64,000 nt of DNA from Planctomycetaceae bacterium. GTDB taxonomy: Bacteria > Planctomycetota > Planctomycetia > Pirellulales > UBA1268. The stretch lies in assembly GCA_011523305.1 (NCBI GenBank), contig WTHB01000152.1, forward strand, positions 35,115-99,114, written 5' to 3'. Numbering within the stretch: position 1 is the first letter of the stretch; the number at the start of each line of letters is the position of its first letter. The notes under the pieces were generated by a model that ran no database searches, was not told the origin of the DNA, and saw nothing but the letters and a program-made list of their open reading frames with translations. This document shows, in pieces, positions 52,924-61,598 of this stretch. The translations under genes and the position numbers were made by a program.

Positions 52924-53682
52924 ATGCCACCTTTTTCGCTCGCCAACCGCGTCGCCCTCGTCACCGGTTCCTCAACCGGCCTCGGCAAGGCCACCGCCGC
53001 CTGCCTTGGAAAGGCCGGCGCAAAAGTCGCCCTGAACTATGCGAACAACACATCCCGGGCCGATGCAACCCTTGCCGAACTGCATGATGCCGGCATCACC
53101 GCAGAACTTTTTCAGGCCGACGTCACCAACGAAGCCGAAATCAACCGCATGATCACCGCGATTGAGGGCTCACTGGGCCCAGTCGACATCGCCGTGGTCA
53201 ACGCCACGCCGGCCCAGCCGCTTAAGCCCATCGAGGAGTACGACTGGGCCTTCTACCAGCAGATGCTCGACTTCTTCATAAAAAGTCCCTACCTGCTGGC
53301 CCGGCGGCTGCTGCCGGGCATGAAGGCCCGGGGACACGGGCGGCTGATCAACATCACCAGTGAGGTATTTCTGCTGGGTGTGCAGCCATTTTCAGCCTAT
53401 GTTGCCGCCAAGGGTGGTCAGGTCGGCTGGTCGCGAAGCATGGCCAACGAATTGGCTCCAGCTGGCATCACTGTCAACATGATCGCCCCCGGGTGGGTTC
53501 CGGTGGAGCGGCATGAGAACGATCCGCAGGAAGACAAGGATGACTACCTGGCGAGCGTCCCGATGGGTCGCTGGGGCACACCCGAAGACGTCGGCTGGGC
53601 GGCGGCCTACTTTGCCAGCGACGAGGCCGCCTTTGTCACCGGCCAGACCATCGCGGTCAACGGCGGCAAGACGGTCTGGTAG
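52924..53682 (+). CDS. SDR-family oxidoreductase
   Basis: A 252-residue classical short-chain dehydrogenase/reductase. The cofactor loop is TGSSTGLG, the catalytic Ser lies in NITSEVF, and the Tyr/Lys pair is YVAAK. The canonical NAG motif is changed to VNATPA, and the C-terminal APGWVPVERHEND region suggests a 3-oxoacyl-ACP-reductase-like or sugar/polyol dehydrogenase. It follows the ROK gene by 35 bp and is probably in the same transcript. It may therefore oxidise a sugar or sugar derivative released by the adjacent sulfatase operon. Confidence 0.92.
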   Translation: MPPFSLANRVALVTGSSTGLGKATAACLGKAGAKVALNYANNTSRADATLAELHDAGITAELFQADVTNEAEINRMITAIEGSLGPVDIAVVNATPAQPLKPIEEYDWAFYQQMLDFFIKSPYLLARRLLPGMKARGHGRLINITSEVFLLGVQPFSAYVAAKGGQVGWSRSMANELAPAGITVNMIAPGWVPVERHENDPQEDKDDYLASVPMGRWGTPEDVGWAAAYFASDEAAFVTGQTIAVNGGKTVW

Positions 53683-53712
53683 AAGATCGCACCAGTACGT
53701 GCACTCGAATTG

Positions 53713-54129
53713 TCATCGCAATTCAGTCAGTGCTTGAACCGCGAATCGTAATCGCTGGAGAAGTAGCTGTTCACTCTGAGTGAATTGTATTCGCTTGCCT
53801 TCACTGGCTTTGCTCTCTGGCGTGTTTGTGTAGCTGGCTTGTGCCGGCTTCACTTTTCCGCAACGCTCACATGTCGGGCAACTGCACCACTTCTCCGAGT
53901 GGTTCTGTGGAGCAGTCGCAACCTGCTCTACTTCATGATCAATCAGTGGGCCGTAGAGGTCGTCCCGCCAGTCAAATGAATCCTGCAAATCAACGACAGG
54001 CTTTGTTAGGACGGCAGGGGGCTGCACTCCATCCTTCGGTCGCCACCCTGGGGTTTCCTCAGCTGGCAAGGTGCTCCCTACTCCCAGCAGAACAAAGAAA
54101 GACACTAAGCAATGACATGTGTACCGCAT
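53713..54129 (-). CDS. Small secreted protein with a Cys cluster
   Basis: A 138-residue protein with an N-terminal signal (CHCLVSFFVLLGVGSTLPAE) and a cluster WCSCPTCERCGKV (Cys82, 84, 87, 90) that could bind a metal. The segment FDWRDDLYGPLIDHE precedes it, and the C-terminal third is helical. GAGGAGG lies seven bases before the ATG at 54129, a strong site, so the gene is probably real although the family is not recognised. It converges with the SDR gene and follows glnA, separated from it by two strong hairpins. Confidence 0.65.
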   Translation of the reverse strand: MRYTCHCLVSFFVLLGVGSTLPAEETPGWRPKDGVQPPAVLTKPVVDLQDSFDWRDDLYGPLIDHEVEQVATAPQNHSEKWCSCPTCERCGKVKPAQASYTNTPESKASEGKRIQFTQSEQLLLQRLRFAVQALTELR

Positions 54130-54326
54130 CACGAATCCTCCTCTACCCCCCTGCACCATTGAGAAGAAGCGTCTTTGTGCATGAACAATTTCGCTCAAAT
54201 CCCGATACAAACCTTTCGATCGGCGCAAGTGGTACGGTCAGGACGGAATTCCGACGGCAGGAGGCAGTGACAACTCATCTTCCCCTGCTTGCCCAAGCAG
54301 TCCAGCCACGCTCGCGTCAAGGCCCA

Positions 54327-54360
54327 CAGGCAGAGCGAACCTCGGCTTCGCCTCTGCCTG
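54327..54360 (-). terminator. Second hairpin downstream of glnA
   Basis: Stem CAGGCAGAG (54327-54335) with CTCTGCCTG (54352-54360), extended inside by CGAA/TTCG with one bulged base; loop CCTCGGC. Very stable, but no T-run follows on the minus strand. It may end or stabilise the glnA transcript. Confidence 0.5.
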
Positions 54361-54365
54361 CCCAA

Positions 54366-54396
54366 GCATGAGCGGGCCAGGGATGGCCGCTCATGC
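54366..54396 (-). terminator. Hairpin overlapping the glnA stop codon
   Basis: Stem GCATGAGCG (54366-54374) with CGCTCATGC (54388-54396), extended by GCCA/TGGC around one bulged G. The glnA stop codon (54391-54393) lies inside the 5' arm of the transcript. Together with the next hairpin it forms a tandem 3' structure. Confidence 0.5.
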
Positions 54397-55803
54397 GTCA
54401 AAATAGCAGCAAAACTCCCACGGATGGGGGCGGGAGCGGAGAGGGGTGATCTCGTTGTCCCGCTTGTGGCGAATCCAGGTGCGAATCACATCTTCCGTGA
54501 AGACATCGCCCCGCAGCAGAAAGTCGTGATCTCGCTCCAACGCATCGATCGCCTCTCCCAGTGCTGCCGGTGTCTTGGTGACGTTCGCCAGCTCTTCCGG
54601 TGGCATATCATAGATGTCCCGGTCGAGCGGTTCGCCTGGGTCAATGTGGTTCTGAATACCGTCGATGGCCGCCATCACAATGGCAGCGAACGAAAAGTAC
54701 GGGTTCCCGGTCGGGTCAGGACAGCGAAACTCAATCCGCTTGGTTGCCGGATTGTTGGAATACATCGGAATCCGACAGGCAGCCGAGCGGTTCCGCTGCG
54801 AGTACGCGAGATTGATCGGCGCCTCAAAGCCCGGCACCAGCCGCTTGTAACTGTTGGTGGTGGGGTTGGTCAGAGCGAGAAGCGCCGGGGCATGTCGCAG
54901 GATGCCACCCAGGGCGTGCAGAGCAAGATCTGAAAGTCCCGCATAGCCCGAGCCACCGAAGAGGGGCTGGCCATCTTTCCAAAGGGAAAGGTTCACATGC
55001 ATCCCCGAGCCGCTATCCCCGTAAATCGGCTTCGGCATGAAGGTTGCCGTGCGACCGTGACGGCGGGCAACATTCCTGACGATGTACTTGTAGAGGCACA
55101 TCTGATCGGCCATCCGGACCAGATCTTGATACCGCATGTCGATTTCACACTGCCCGGCTGAAGCCACTTCATGATGCTGGGCCTCAACATCGATGCCGCA
55201 CTGAATCATCGTCAGCATCATCTCGGTTCGAATGTCGAGCGTCTGATCAGTTGGAGGCACCGGGCTGTATCCCTGACGATGCCGCATCTGATAGCCAAGG
55301 TGGCCCTCACCCCCACGGCCCCGGTTCCACTCTGCCTCAACCGAATCGACTGCATAGAACCCTTGGTTGGCCGTCTGATCAAACCGGGCCGCATCAAACA
55401 CAAAGAACTCGGCCTCAGGGCCGATGTAGCAGGTGTCGGCAATACCGGTCCCCTCAAGATAACTGGCCGCCTTGCGGGCGACGTACCGTGGGTCCCGGGA
55501 ATAGTCTTCTCGCGTGATGGGATCCTGCACCATGCAAATGACTGCGAGCGTCGGCACGCTGGTGAACGGATCAACAAAGGCGGTGTCGGGCACTGGCACC
55601 AGCAGCATGTCGCTTTCGTTGATCGCCTGCCAGCCACGAATGCTGGAGCCGTCGAACCCCAGGCCGTCCTCAAAGACTTCCTCTTTGAGCTTTGCCACTG
55701 GAATCGTGAAATGCTGCCAGGTTCCCAGAAAGTCAACAAAGCGAAGATCAACCGCTTTGACTTCCTTCTCGCGACACATCGCGATGACTTCACGTGGATT
55801 CAT
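54391..55803 (-). CDS. glnA: Glutamine synthetase, type I
   Basis: A 470-residue GSI enzyme making glutamine from glutamate, ammonia and ATP. Signature segments are VDLRFVDFLGTWQHFTIP, GFDGSSIRGW, CYIGPEAEFFVFD, KPIYGDSGSGMHVNLSLW and NRSAACRIP. The sequence DRDIYDMPPEE carries the Tyr that is adenylylated in GSI-beta enzymes (Tyr397 in enteric GlnA), so control by a GlnE-type adenylyltransferase is likely. The ATG at 55803 gives the normal N-terminus (MNPREVIAMCREK); the open frame runs 83 codons further upstream without family similarity. No ntrBC or glnB gene is beside it. Confidence 0.97.
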   Translation of the reverse strand: MNPREVIAMCREKEVKAVDLRFVDFLGTWQHFTIPVAKLKEEVFEDGLGFDGSSIRGWQAINESDMLLVPVPDTAFVDPFTSVPTLAVICMVQDPITREDYSRDPRYVARKAASYLEGTGIADTCYIGPEAEFFVFDAARFDQTANQGFYAVDSVEAEWNRGRGGEGHLGYQMRHRQGYSPVPPTDQTLDIRTEMMLTMIQCGIDVEAQHHEVASAGQCEIDMRYQDLVRMADQMCLYKYIVRNVARRHGRTATFMPKPIYGDSGSGMHVNLSLWKDGQPLFGGSGYAGLSDLALHALGGILRHAPALLALTNPTTNSYKRLVPGFEAPINLAYSQRNRSAACRIPMYSNNPATKRIEFRCPDPTGNPYFSFAAIVMAAIDGIQNHIDPGEPLDRDIYDMPPEELANVTKTPAALGEAIDALERDHDFLLRGDVFTEDVIRTWIRHKRDNEITPLRSRPHPWEFCCYFDA

Positions 55804-56157
55804 GCCAAACGCACTCTGGGTACAGAAACAGGGACGGAAACGTCGGGGCTCTCCCCCCGCACTGTACCACGAAACCTCTGGATATGACTGGCTGCCCTTC
55901 TCACGCGGGAAACAACGCTGGCAGGCGGCAGCGCTCCAACGCAGCCGCCGCCACCACCGGTTGCTGGGGGCGATCACCACACGGACTCTGGCAATCGCAC
56001 CCACTTCCATCAGGCCAAGGCACCAGTCAGCAGGACACCCTGTAAAGGCCATGGCGATCTGAGCGAAATCGGCTGCTCGCTGACTTCTTATTGACCCAGG
56101 CTTCGCTGCTGACCTGCTGCTGATTTATCGCCAACTCCTTTTGGTCTGACGATCCAG

Positions 56158-56529
56158 TCACCGCCCACTCGGCCCCGATTGCAGCCTTGCAGACACTGCG
56201 GCAATTGTCAGGAGACCACGAACGGTTTGTCCATGCAGCCGCACCTCAACCAGTTCGCTGTCAGGCTGGCCTGAGAGCACCTCGTACGTTCCTACATCGA
56301 CCCGACGGGCGAAGCCCCGCCCACCCGAAACCTCACCCTCCAGTCGTTCGAGCCACACCAGTCGGTGGGCGGGCAGCGGCGTGACTGCCACCGGCGGCCC
56401 GTCGACCCACGGAATCTCCGCTAATCGCCAGGTGCGGCAGGTGTCGACCTCTTCGAGAAGCAGGTCGAAGTGCCGGCGGGCTAGATCATCCGGGTGACCC
56501 GTATGCTCAAGCAGGACGAATCGGGGCAT
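56158..56529 (-). CDS. LigD-N-like (3'-phosphoesterase fold) small protein
   Basis: A 123-residue stand-alone domain resembling the N-terminal phosphoesterase domain of DNA ligase D. The opening MPRFVLLEHTGHPDDLARRH and the FDLLLEEVDTCRTWRLAE strand pair match the LigD-N pattern (H-x-D-L-x-L-E ... L-x-S/T-W). The EGEVSGGRGFARRVDVGTYE segment matches the ending G-x-Y. It may trim 3'-phosphates at DNA ends or have another role; the catalytic His/Asp set is only partly recognisable. The ATG at 56529 has AGG upstream. It lies between thrS and glnA on the same strand; no ligase or Ku gene is near. Confidence 0.78.
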   Translation of the reverse strand: MPRFVLLEHTGHPDDLARRHFDLLLEEVDTCRTWRLAEIPWVDGPPVAVTPLPAHRLVWLERLEGEVSGGRGFARRVDVGTYEVLSGQPDSELVEVRLHGQTVRGLLTIAAVSARLQSGPSGR

Positions 56530-56591
56530 GGCTGACCTGCTGCTGAACATGACCGCCGGGAAGCAGATGCTGCGACCTCAGGCATCTTCTC

Positions 56592-58628
56592 TCAATAGTC
56601 GTCCGCGGCGGCCGCTTGCTTTGTGCCGCCGAGCCCCAACGGCTTGGGCTTGTGCCGCACCGCCCGCCGGGCATTCTCATCCTTGAGCCGCGCGACGGCC
56701 TCTTCCAAACTCATCGCGCCTAAGTCTCCATCGAGACGGTCCCGCAGGCTGACCGTGCCGGCAGCTTCATCCCGCGGACCACAGACGACCATCATCGGAA
56801 CAAGTTCAAGTTGGGCGTTGCGAATCTTGGCACCGAGTTTCTCTGCATCGAGGTCAAGGCCGGTCCGCAGTCCGGCCGCTTGGAAGGCCGCCTCCACTGT
56901 GCGGGCGTAGGCCTCACTCTTGGCACTCACGGGAATCACTCGCACTTGCTCAGGTGCCAGCCACAGTGGAAAGGCTCCAGCGAAGTGCTCGATCAGCACG
57001 CCAATGAATCGCTCCATGCTGCCCAGCGGCGCCCGGTGAATCATCACCGGCTTGTGCCGGGCGTTATCGGCACCGATGTATTCCAGGTCGAAACGTTCGG
57101 CACTCGGCAGGTTGTAGTCGAGCTGCACGGTGCCAAGCTGCCACTCGCGGCCGAGTGAGTCGTTGATGACAAAGTCAATCTTCGGCCCATAGAACGCCGC
57201 CTCGCCTGGCTCTGGCTCACAGCCAGGCAGGTTCATCTCGCGGGCCACCTTCTCAATCGCAGCCTCGGCCTCGTCCCAGCGCTCAGGCGGGCCAACATAC
57301 TTGTCGCTTGCTTTGTCCCGAAAGCCGAGCCGAACTCGATAGGAATCAAAGGCGAGGCTCTCGAGTACCTTGAGTGTGAAGTCGATGCAGCCAGCCACCT
57401 CTTGTTCAACCTGTTCAGGCGTGCAAAAGATGTGGGCGTCGTCCTGGGTGAAGCCCCGAACGCGGGTCATACCACCCAGTTCCCCGGACTGTTCATAGCG
57501 GTAAACCGTACCAAACTCAGCCAGCCGTAGCGGCAGCTCGCGGTAACTGCGAGGCCGGGCCTTGTAGATCATCGTGTGATGCGGACAGTTCATCGGCTTG
57601 AGGAGATACTGCTCGTCCTCGTGCATCTCGATCGGCTTGAACTGGCTGTCGGCATAGTAGGGATAGTGCCCCGAGATCTTGTACAGATCGACCTTGCCAA
57701 TATGGGGTGTGTAGACCGGCTCATACCCCCGGGCAGTGAGTTCTTCCCGAACAAAGCCCTCCAGCACACTGCGAAGAGTTGCCCCCTTGGGCATCCAAAG
57801 CACCAGGCCTGAACCGACCAGGGGGCTGATGGTGAACAGGTCGAGTTGTTTGCCAAGCACCCGGTGGTCTCGCTTGCGAGCCTCTTCCAGTGCCTCCAGG
57901 TGCCGATCGAGATCTTCCTGAGTAAACCAGGCGGTGCCATAGAGTCGCTGCAGTTGGGCGTTGTTGGCATCTCCCTTCCAGTAGGCGCCGGCTAGGCTGG
58001 TCAATTTGAAGCCACCGATGCAGCCAGGGCTGGGGATGTGGGGGCCGCGGCAGAGGTCGACAAACTCACCCTGCCGATAAAACGACAGCGTGGGATGCTC
58101 GGCCAGGCCCGTTTCGATGTGCTCGACCTTAAGAGGCTGATTGAGATCACGGACGATCTCCACCGCCCTGTCGCGTTCAACCTCGACCCGCTCGAAGGCC
58201 TCATCCTCGGCGATGATCTTTCGCATCTCGGCCTCAATTACCGGCAGATCTTCTTCGGTGATTGGCCGCTTCGCCCGCATGTCGTAATAGAAGCCGTCGC
58301 CAACCGTCGGGCCGAAGGCCAGTTCGACATCTTCAAACAGACGCAGCACCGCCCGCGCCATCACATGGGCAGCCGAATGCCGCATGACCGGCAGGGCCCG
58401 TGGATCACCGGCCTGCAGCAGTTCGACAGTGGGCTCACCCTCTTCGGGCACCAGGCTGTCGAGGCCGACCAGCTTGCCGGCAAGCAGCGCGGCGATTGGC
58501 TGGCAACTGCCGTTGGTATCGGCCCTGACCGCTTCAGCGACATCAGCCAGCCGACTCCCGGTGGTGAAAGAACGCGACTGCGGGGCAGCGGTAGGGTCGG
58601 CGGGGTCGAGGAACTGAATCGTGGGCAT
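56592..58628 (-). CDS. thrS: Threonyl-tRNA synthetase
   Basis: A 678-residue class II synthetase. It has an N-terminal TGS domain, the editing domain with the HSAAHVMA zinc/His motif, the catalytic core with MNCPHH (zinc Cys and His), QDDAHIFC and a motif 3, and a C-terminal anticodon-binding domain ([20 protein letters not shown]). It attaches threonine to tRNA-Thr and edits mischarged serine. A polar C-terminal tail ([15 protein letters not shown]) extends slightly beyond the usual length. The ATG at 58628 is used; the upstream in-frame TTG at 58634 lacks support. A leader with alternative hairpins lies upstream. Confidence 0.97.
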   Translation of the reverse strand: MPTIQFLDPADPTAAPQSRSFTTGSRLADVAEAVRADTNGSCQPIAALLAGKLVGLDSLVPEEGEPTVELLQAGDPRALPVMRHSAAHVMARAVLRLFEDVELAFGPTVGDGFYYDMRAKRPITEEDLPVIEAEMRKIIAEDEAFERVEVERDRAVEIVRDLNQPLKVEHIETGLAEHPTLSFYRQGEFVDLCRGPHIPSPGCIGGFKLTSLAGAYWKGDANNAQLQRLYGTAWFTQEDLDRHLEALEEARKRDHRVLGKQLDLFTISPLVGSGLVLWMPKGATLRSVLEGFVREELTARGYEPVYTPHIGKVDLYKISGHYPYYADSQFKPIEMHEDEQYLLKPMNCPHHTMIYKARPRSYRELPLRLAEFGTVYRYEQSGELGGMTRVRGFTQDDAHIFCTPEQVEQEVAGCIDFTLKVLESLAFDSYRVRLGFRDKASDKYVGPPERWDEAEAAIEKVAREMNLPGCEPEPGEAAFYGPKIDFVINDSLGREWQLGTVQLDYNLPSAERFDLEYIGADNARHKPVMIHRAPLGSMERFIGVLIEHFAGAFPLWLAPEQVRVIPVSAKSEAYARTVEAAFQAAGLRTGLDLDAEKLGAKIRNAQLELVPMMVVCGPRDEAAGTVSLRDRLDGDLGAMSLEEAVARLKDENARRAVRHKPKPLGLGGTKQAAAADDY

Positions 58629-58651
58629 GAACAAAAATCCTGAAGTCCGAA

Positions 58652-58690
58652 CTGGTTCCTAGTGTTCGTGAACCAGCCGGCTGGCTGGTT
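58652..58690 (-). promoter_or_regulatory. Possible structured leader of thrS with two exclusive hairpins
   Basis: On the transcript, AACCAGCC (covering 58683-58690) pairs with GGCTGGTT (58671-58678) as an 8-bp stem around AGCC. Alternatively CTGGTTC (58670-58676) pairs with GAACCAG (58652-58658), a 7-bp stem. The two share bases and cannot both form. The second hairpin lies 24 bases before the thrS start codon. This layout would suit autoregulation or attenuation, but no consensus element is recognised. Confidence 0.4.
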
Positions 58691-58739
58691 TTTCAACTGG
58701 TGACAGTATCGCCGCCCCTGACAAGGGGGCAAGGCTGGC

Positions 58740-60677
58740 TCAGACCTGTCCGCCCGGCCCACGCTCAATCCCTGCCGCCCGGCGCATTTTCTCGTGTTCC
58801 AGCCGTCGCAGGTTGTAGGCTGCGATCACATCTTTTCGCGTGATGATGCCGATGAGATGCTGATAGTCATCGACTGCCACCACCGGCAGCTCATCGACAT
58901 TGGTCGCGGTGAACTTGCCGAGTGCCGTGTTGAGGTCATCCTCCGGTGTCACCGTCACGACGTTGCCATTCATCACGTCACGGGCATTGGCAATCTGCCA
59001 GATGGTGTCGTCGTAGAGATAACTCCGGACATTCTCCTCAGAGAAGATACCGACTAGTTTGCCGCTGGCATCAACCACAGGAAAATAACGCTGGGTTGAC
59101 TCGGCGAGCATGTGCACGATGTCATCAAGAGTGGTCCCCTCATGAATCAGTTTCAGACTCGGCGCCCGCTTGAAGACATTGTCGACCTTGATGCCCTCAA
59201 GAACATCGACAAAGAAATCACCGCGGTGGGCCGGTGAGTCGAGCCGGGTGGGCACCTGCTTGATATAGAGCGTCCAGCGGCGGCCCAGCAGGAATGTCAA
59301 CGTCGAGACCCAGAGGGTGGGCAGCAGCAGGCTGTAGCCACCGGTCATCTCACTGACCATCAGCACGGTCGAGAGCGGGGCCCGAGCACAACCGGAAAAG
59401 AAACCGGCCATGCCGACGATGGCAAAGGCCTGCGGGTGGCTGACCAACCCCGGCCAGAGTTCATGAAAGACCATCCCAATCGCCCCACCGAGGCAGCCGC
59501 CAATGACCATCGACGGGCCGAAGACACCGCCAGAACCACCTGATGAGATCGTCAGCGAGGTGGTCAGAATCTTGACCAAGGCCACCGTGATCAGTAACAG
59601 GGGGCCGACAGACGAGTCGGGACCGAACAGCTTTTGGAGCAAGCCGTAGCCACTGCCAAGCACCGCCAAGGCATCCCGATCATGATCGAATGCCATCCAC
59701 AAGCCGATGCCGACCAGCCCGGTGAGGGCTGCACCGATCATCGGCCTAACATGGGGTGCAATCGGCATCTTTTTGAAGAGGGCGTGAACCCCATAGAAGG
59801 TCTTGATGTAGAGCACCCCGGCGAGCGCCAGGAAGATGGCCATGGCTCCGTAGGGCAAGAGTTCCAGGGGTGAGTCGATTCCATATTGAATGTCAGCCCC
59901 GAACAGCGGCACGAATCGCAAGGATGGCGGCAGCCAGAGGCAAAAGACCGAATAGGCCACGGCTGACGAGATGGCGGCCGGCACGATGGCATCACTCTCG
60001 ATGTCGGCATCGCGATAAAGAATTTCACCGGCAAAAACGGCCCCTGCCAGTGGGGCCCGGAAGATGGCCCCCACTCCGGCTCCCATGCCGGCTGCCAGCA
60101 TAATGCGGCGATCGCGAGCGGGCAGGTTGAGCAAGCCACCAAGGAACGAACCGAAGCCCGCGCCAATCTGCGCGATTGGTCCTTCACGGCCGGCTGAGCC
60201 ACCGGTGCCGAGCGTGATGGCCGAGGCGATGGTTTTGATAACGGGAATCCGTCCGCGGATCTCACCCCGCTTATTGTGGAAGGCATCAATGGCCGCATCG
60301 GTGCCGTGACCTTCCGCCTCGGGCGCGAAAGTGTAGACCAACAGGCCTGACGCCAGCCCGCCTCCGGCCATCACCGCCACCAGCAGCCACGGTTGAAATC
60401 CATCATGATCGGCCGCTTCCACGGCGGCAGCTTCTCCATCGGACTGGGCAGGAAGCTGCTCGAACAGGGCCCCTTCAGCGGCAGCTTCCCCGGCATGAAA
60501 GCCGGCCACCTGATGCAGTGCCGTGAATTGCACGGCCTGCCCGATCACATGGAAGCCGATCGCCCCAACGCCTGCAACGACGCCAATAATTGCAGAGAGC
60601 AGGAACCACTTTCCGGTAGACCGCAGTTCGAAGCGCTGGAGGGCGGACAGGAGGTGATTCACTCGAGGCGAGTCCAA
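58740..60677 (-). CDS. ClC-family chloride channel/antiporter with CBS domains
   Basis: A 645-residue ClC protein. The membrane part (about 20-475) has the selectivity segments GTGGSAGREGPIAQIG with the gating Glu, and GSGYG. A roughly 35-residue acidic insert lies after the first helix (GEAAAEGALFEQLPAQSDGE). The C-terminal cytosolic region holds two CBS domains (about 505-560 and 570-625), which in relatives bind adenine nucleotides. It may exchange chloride for protons. The start is a TTG at 60677; a GTG five codons later (60662) is as likely. It lies upstream of thrS and divergent from tRNA-Val. Confidence 0.92.
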   Translation of the reverse strand: MDSPRVNHLLSALQRFELRSTGKWFLLSAIIGVVAGVGAIGFHVIGQAVQFTALHQVAGFHAGEAAAEGALFEQLPAQSDGEAAAVEAADHDGFQPWLLVAVMAGGGLASGLLVYTFAPEAEGHGTDAAIDAFHNKRGEIRGRIPVIKTIASAITLGTGGSAGREGPIAQIGAGFGSFLGGLLNLPARDRRIMLAAGMGAGVGAIFRAPLAGAVFAGEILYRDADIESDAIVPAAISSAVAYSVFCLWLPPSLRFVPLFGADIQYGIDSPLELLPYGAMAIFLALAGVLYIKTFYGVHALFKKMPIAPHVRPMIGAALTGLVGIGLWMAFDHDRDALAVLGSGYGLLQKLFGPDSSVGPLLLITVALVKILTTSLTISSGGSGGVFGPSMVIGGCLGGAIGMVFHELWPGLVSHPQAFAIVGMAGFFSGCARAPLSTVLMVSEMTGGYSLLLPTLWVSTLTFLLGRRWTLYIKQVPTRLDSPAHRGDFFVDVLEGIKVDNVFKRAPSLKLIHEGTTLDDIVHMLAESTQRYFPVVDASGKLVGIFSEENVRSYLYDDTIWQIANARDVMNGNVVTVTPEDDLNTALGKFTATNVDELPVVAVDDYQHLIGIITRKDVIAAYNLRRLEHEKMRRAAGIERGPGGQV

Positions 60678-60765
60678 ACGGGCATCCGTGGCGGTGCCGA
60701 GGCCGTCACGGCACTACCGAAACTTCATTGTACCACACCATTTTTGAGGTGAATCACCGGGCGAC

Positions 60766-60793
60766 TTGACTGCCGCCGCCTGGCGGGCAGAAT
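60766..60793 (+). promoter_or_regulatory. Predicted promoter of tRNA-Val
   Basis: TTGACT (60766-60771), a 16-base spacer and CAGAAT (60788-60793). Transcription would begin near 60800, seven bases before the tRNA. By eye only. Confidence 0.45.
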
Positions 60794-60806
60794 TGAGGAT
60801 CGAGCC

Positions 60807-60880
60807 GGGCGATTAGCTCAGTTGGTTAGAGCACCAGCTCGACAAGCTGGGGGTCAAAGGTTCGAGTCCTTTATCGCCCA
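60807..60880 (+). tRNA. tRNA-Val (GAC)
   Basis: A complete 74-nt cloverleaf: acceptor GGGCGAT/ATCGCCC, D-stem GCTC/GAGC, anticodon stem CCAGC/GCTGG, variable loop GGGTC, T-stem AAAGG/CCTTT with TTCGAGT loop, and discriminator A. The anticodon loop is TCGACAA, so the anticodon is GAC (valine). Position 33 is C, not the almost universal U. CCA is not encoded. Confidence 0.93.
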
Positions 60881-61598
60881 CTAGACCCACTTCAGAAGCC
60901 TCGGAAAGCAACGCCTTTCTGGGGCTTTTGTCGTTTCGGCCGAGACGTAGTGCGACTTGTTGAGGCTGGCCGAATGGAACTGATGCTTGTTGAGGAGTCC
61001 GAAAAAGAGTCCCTGAAAAAAAGTAATCCAAAATGGCGCACTCACGTAGTGACGCAAAAGCGTGTGAACGACTGCCCGCAGAAATATCCACCAACCATCG
61101 AGAAGCACAAATGAATCGCCGTGGCAATGGATACCTCGATGAAGCGACTGAGCGGCTCCGCGAGGAACAGGAGAAAGAAAAAGACCCCAAGACGGTCTAC
61201 GAAGATCAGATGCTCGAGAGACGAGACGAGGACGAGTAAGGCGATCTGAGTCCGAAATCACTCCGCCAAAAAGCAATTGGGGGGATTCTTTTCCTGGCAA
61301 ATGGGGCAGGATTCCAACGCCTTAAAATTGAGTTGTCGGCTTCATCCCTCTCGAAAGAGTGCGTAAACGCTGGGGAATATCAATTCGCAAACCGTCTCCG
61401 CTGCTCTTCATTCAACCCATTTCCCAATGAAGAGGGGCTGATTGAGCGTGGCACCTGCAGCACCACAGCAGCGGCCACACCGGACTGGAGGCACCTGCAA
61501 AAACAACGGCTATTCGTGATTAAAAGTCCAATTCAGCTTCGAATCTTTATATTTAGAGAGTCTGGATAAGCACTCATACGCGCCGCAAGGAGTTGATT
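60881..61598 (+). other. Gene-poor, lower-GC stretch after tRNA-Val
   Basis: About 718 bp between tRNA-Val and the GH92 gene. No convincing long gene is seen. It has A-rich runs (GAAAAAGAGTCCCTGAAAAA) and an AT-rich patch near 61530-61555 (ATTAAAAG, TTTATATTTAG) that could hold the GH92 promoter. The open frames across the tRNA on the minus strand are artefacts of translating a tRNA. A possible small gene lies at 61111-61239. Confidence 0.5.
61111..61239 (+). CDS. Possible 42-residue highly charged peptide
   Basis: Reads MNRRGNGYLDEATERLREEQ and continues with alternating Glu, Lys, Arg and Asp to RRDEDE. The composition (over half charged) and the heptad-like pattern suggest a short helix. 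A weak GAGAAG lies ahead of the ATG. The open frame continues 26 codons upstream to 61033. No family recognised; it may be chance in a charged-codon tract. Confidence 0.3.
   Translation: MNRRGNGYLDEATERLREEQEKEKDPKTVYEDQMLERRDEDE

Noticed and set aside
55804-56052. Upstream extension of glnA to 56052.
   Set aside because: The extra 83 residues are Trp/Arg/Cys-rich and unlike glutamine synthetase; the family N-terminus starts at 55803.
55804-56157. A sigma-54 promoter before glnA.
   Set aside because: I looked for GG-N10-GC spacing with the usual flanks on the minus strand and saw no good match.
60813-61300. Open frames on the minus strand across and after tRNA-Val (one includes VGDKGLEPLTPSLSS).
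   Set aside because: This is a well-known artefact of translating a tRNA gene; there is no ribosome-binding site or protein-like composition.
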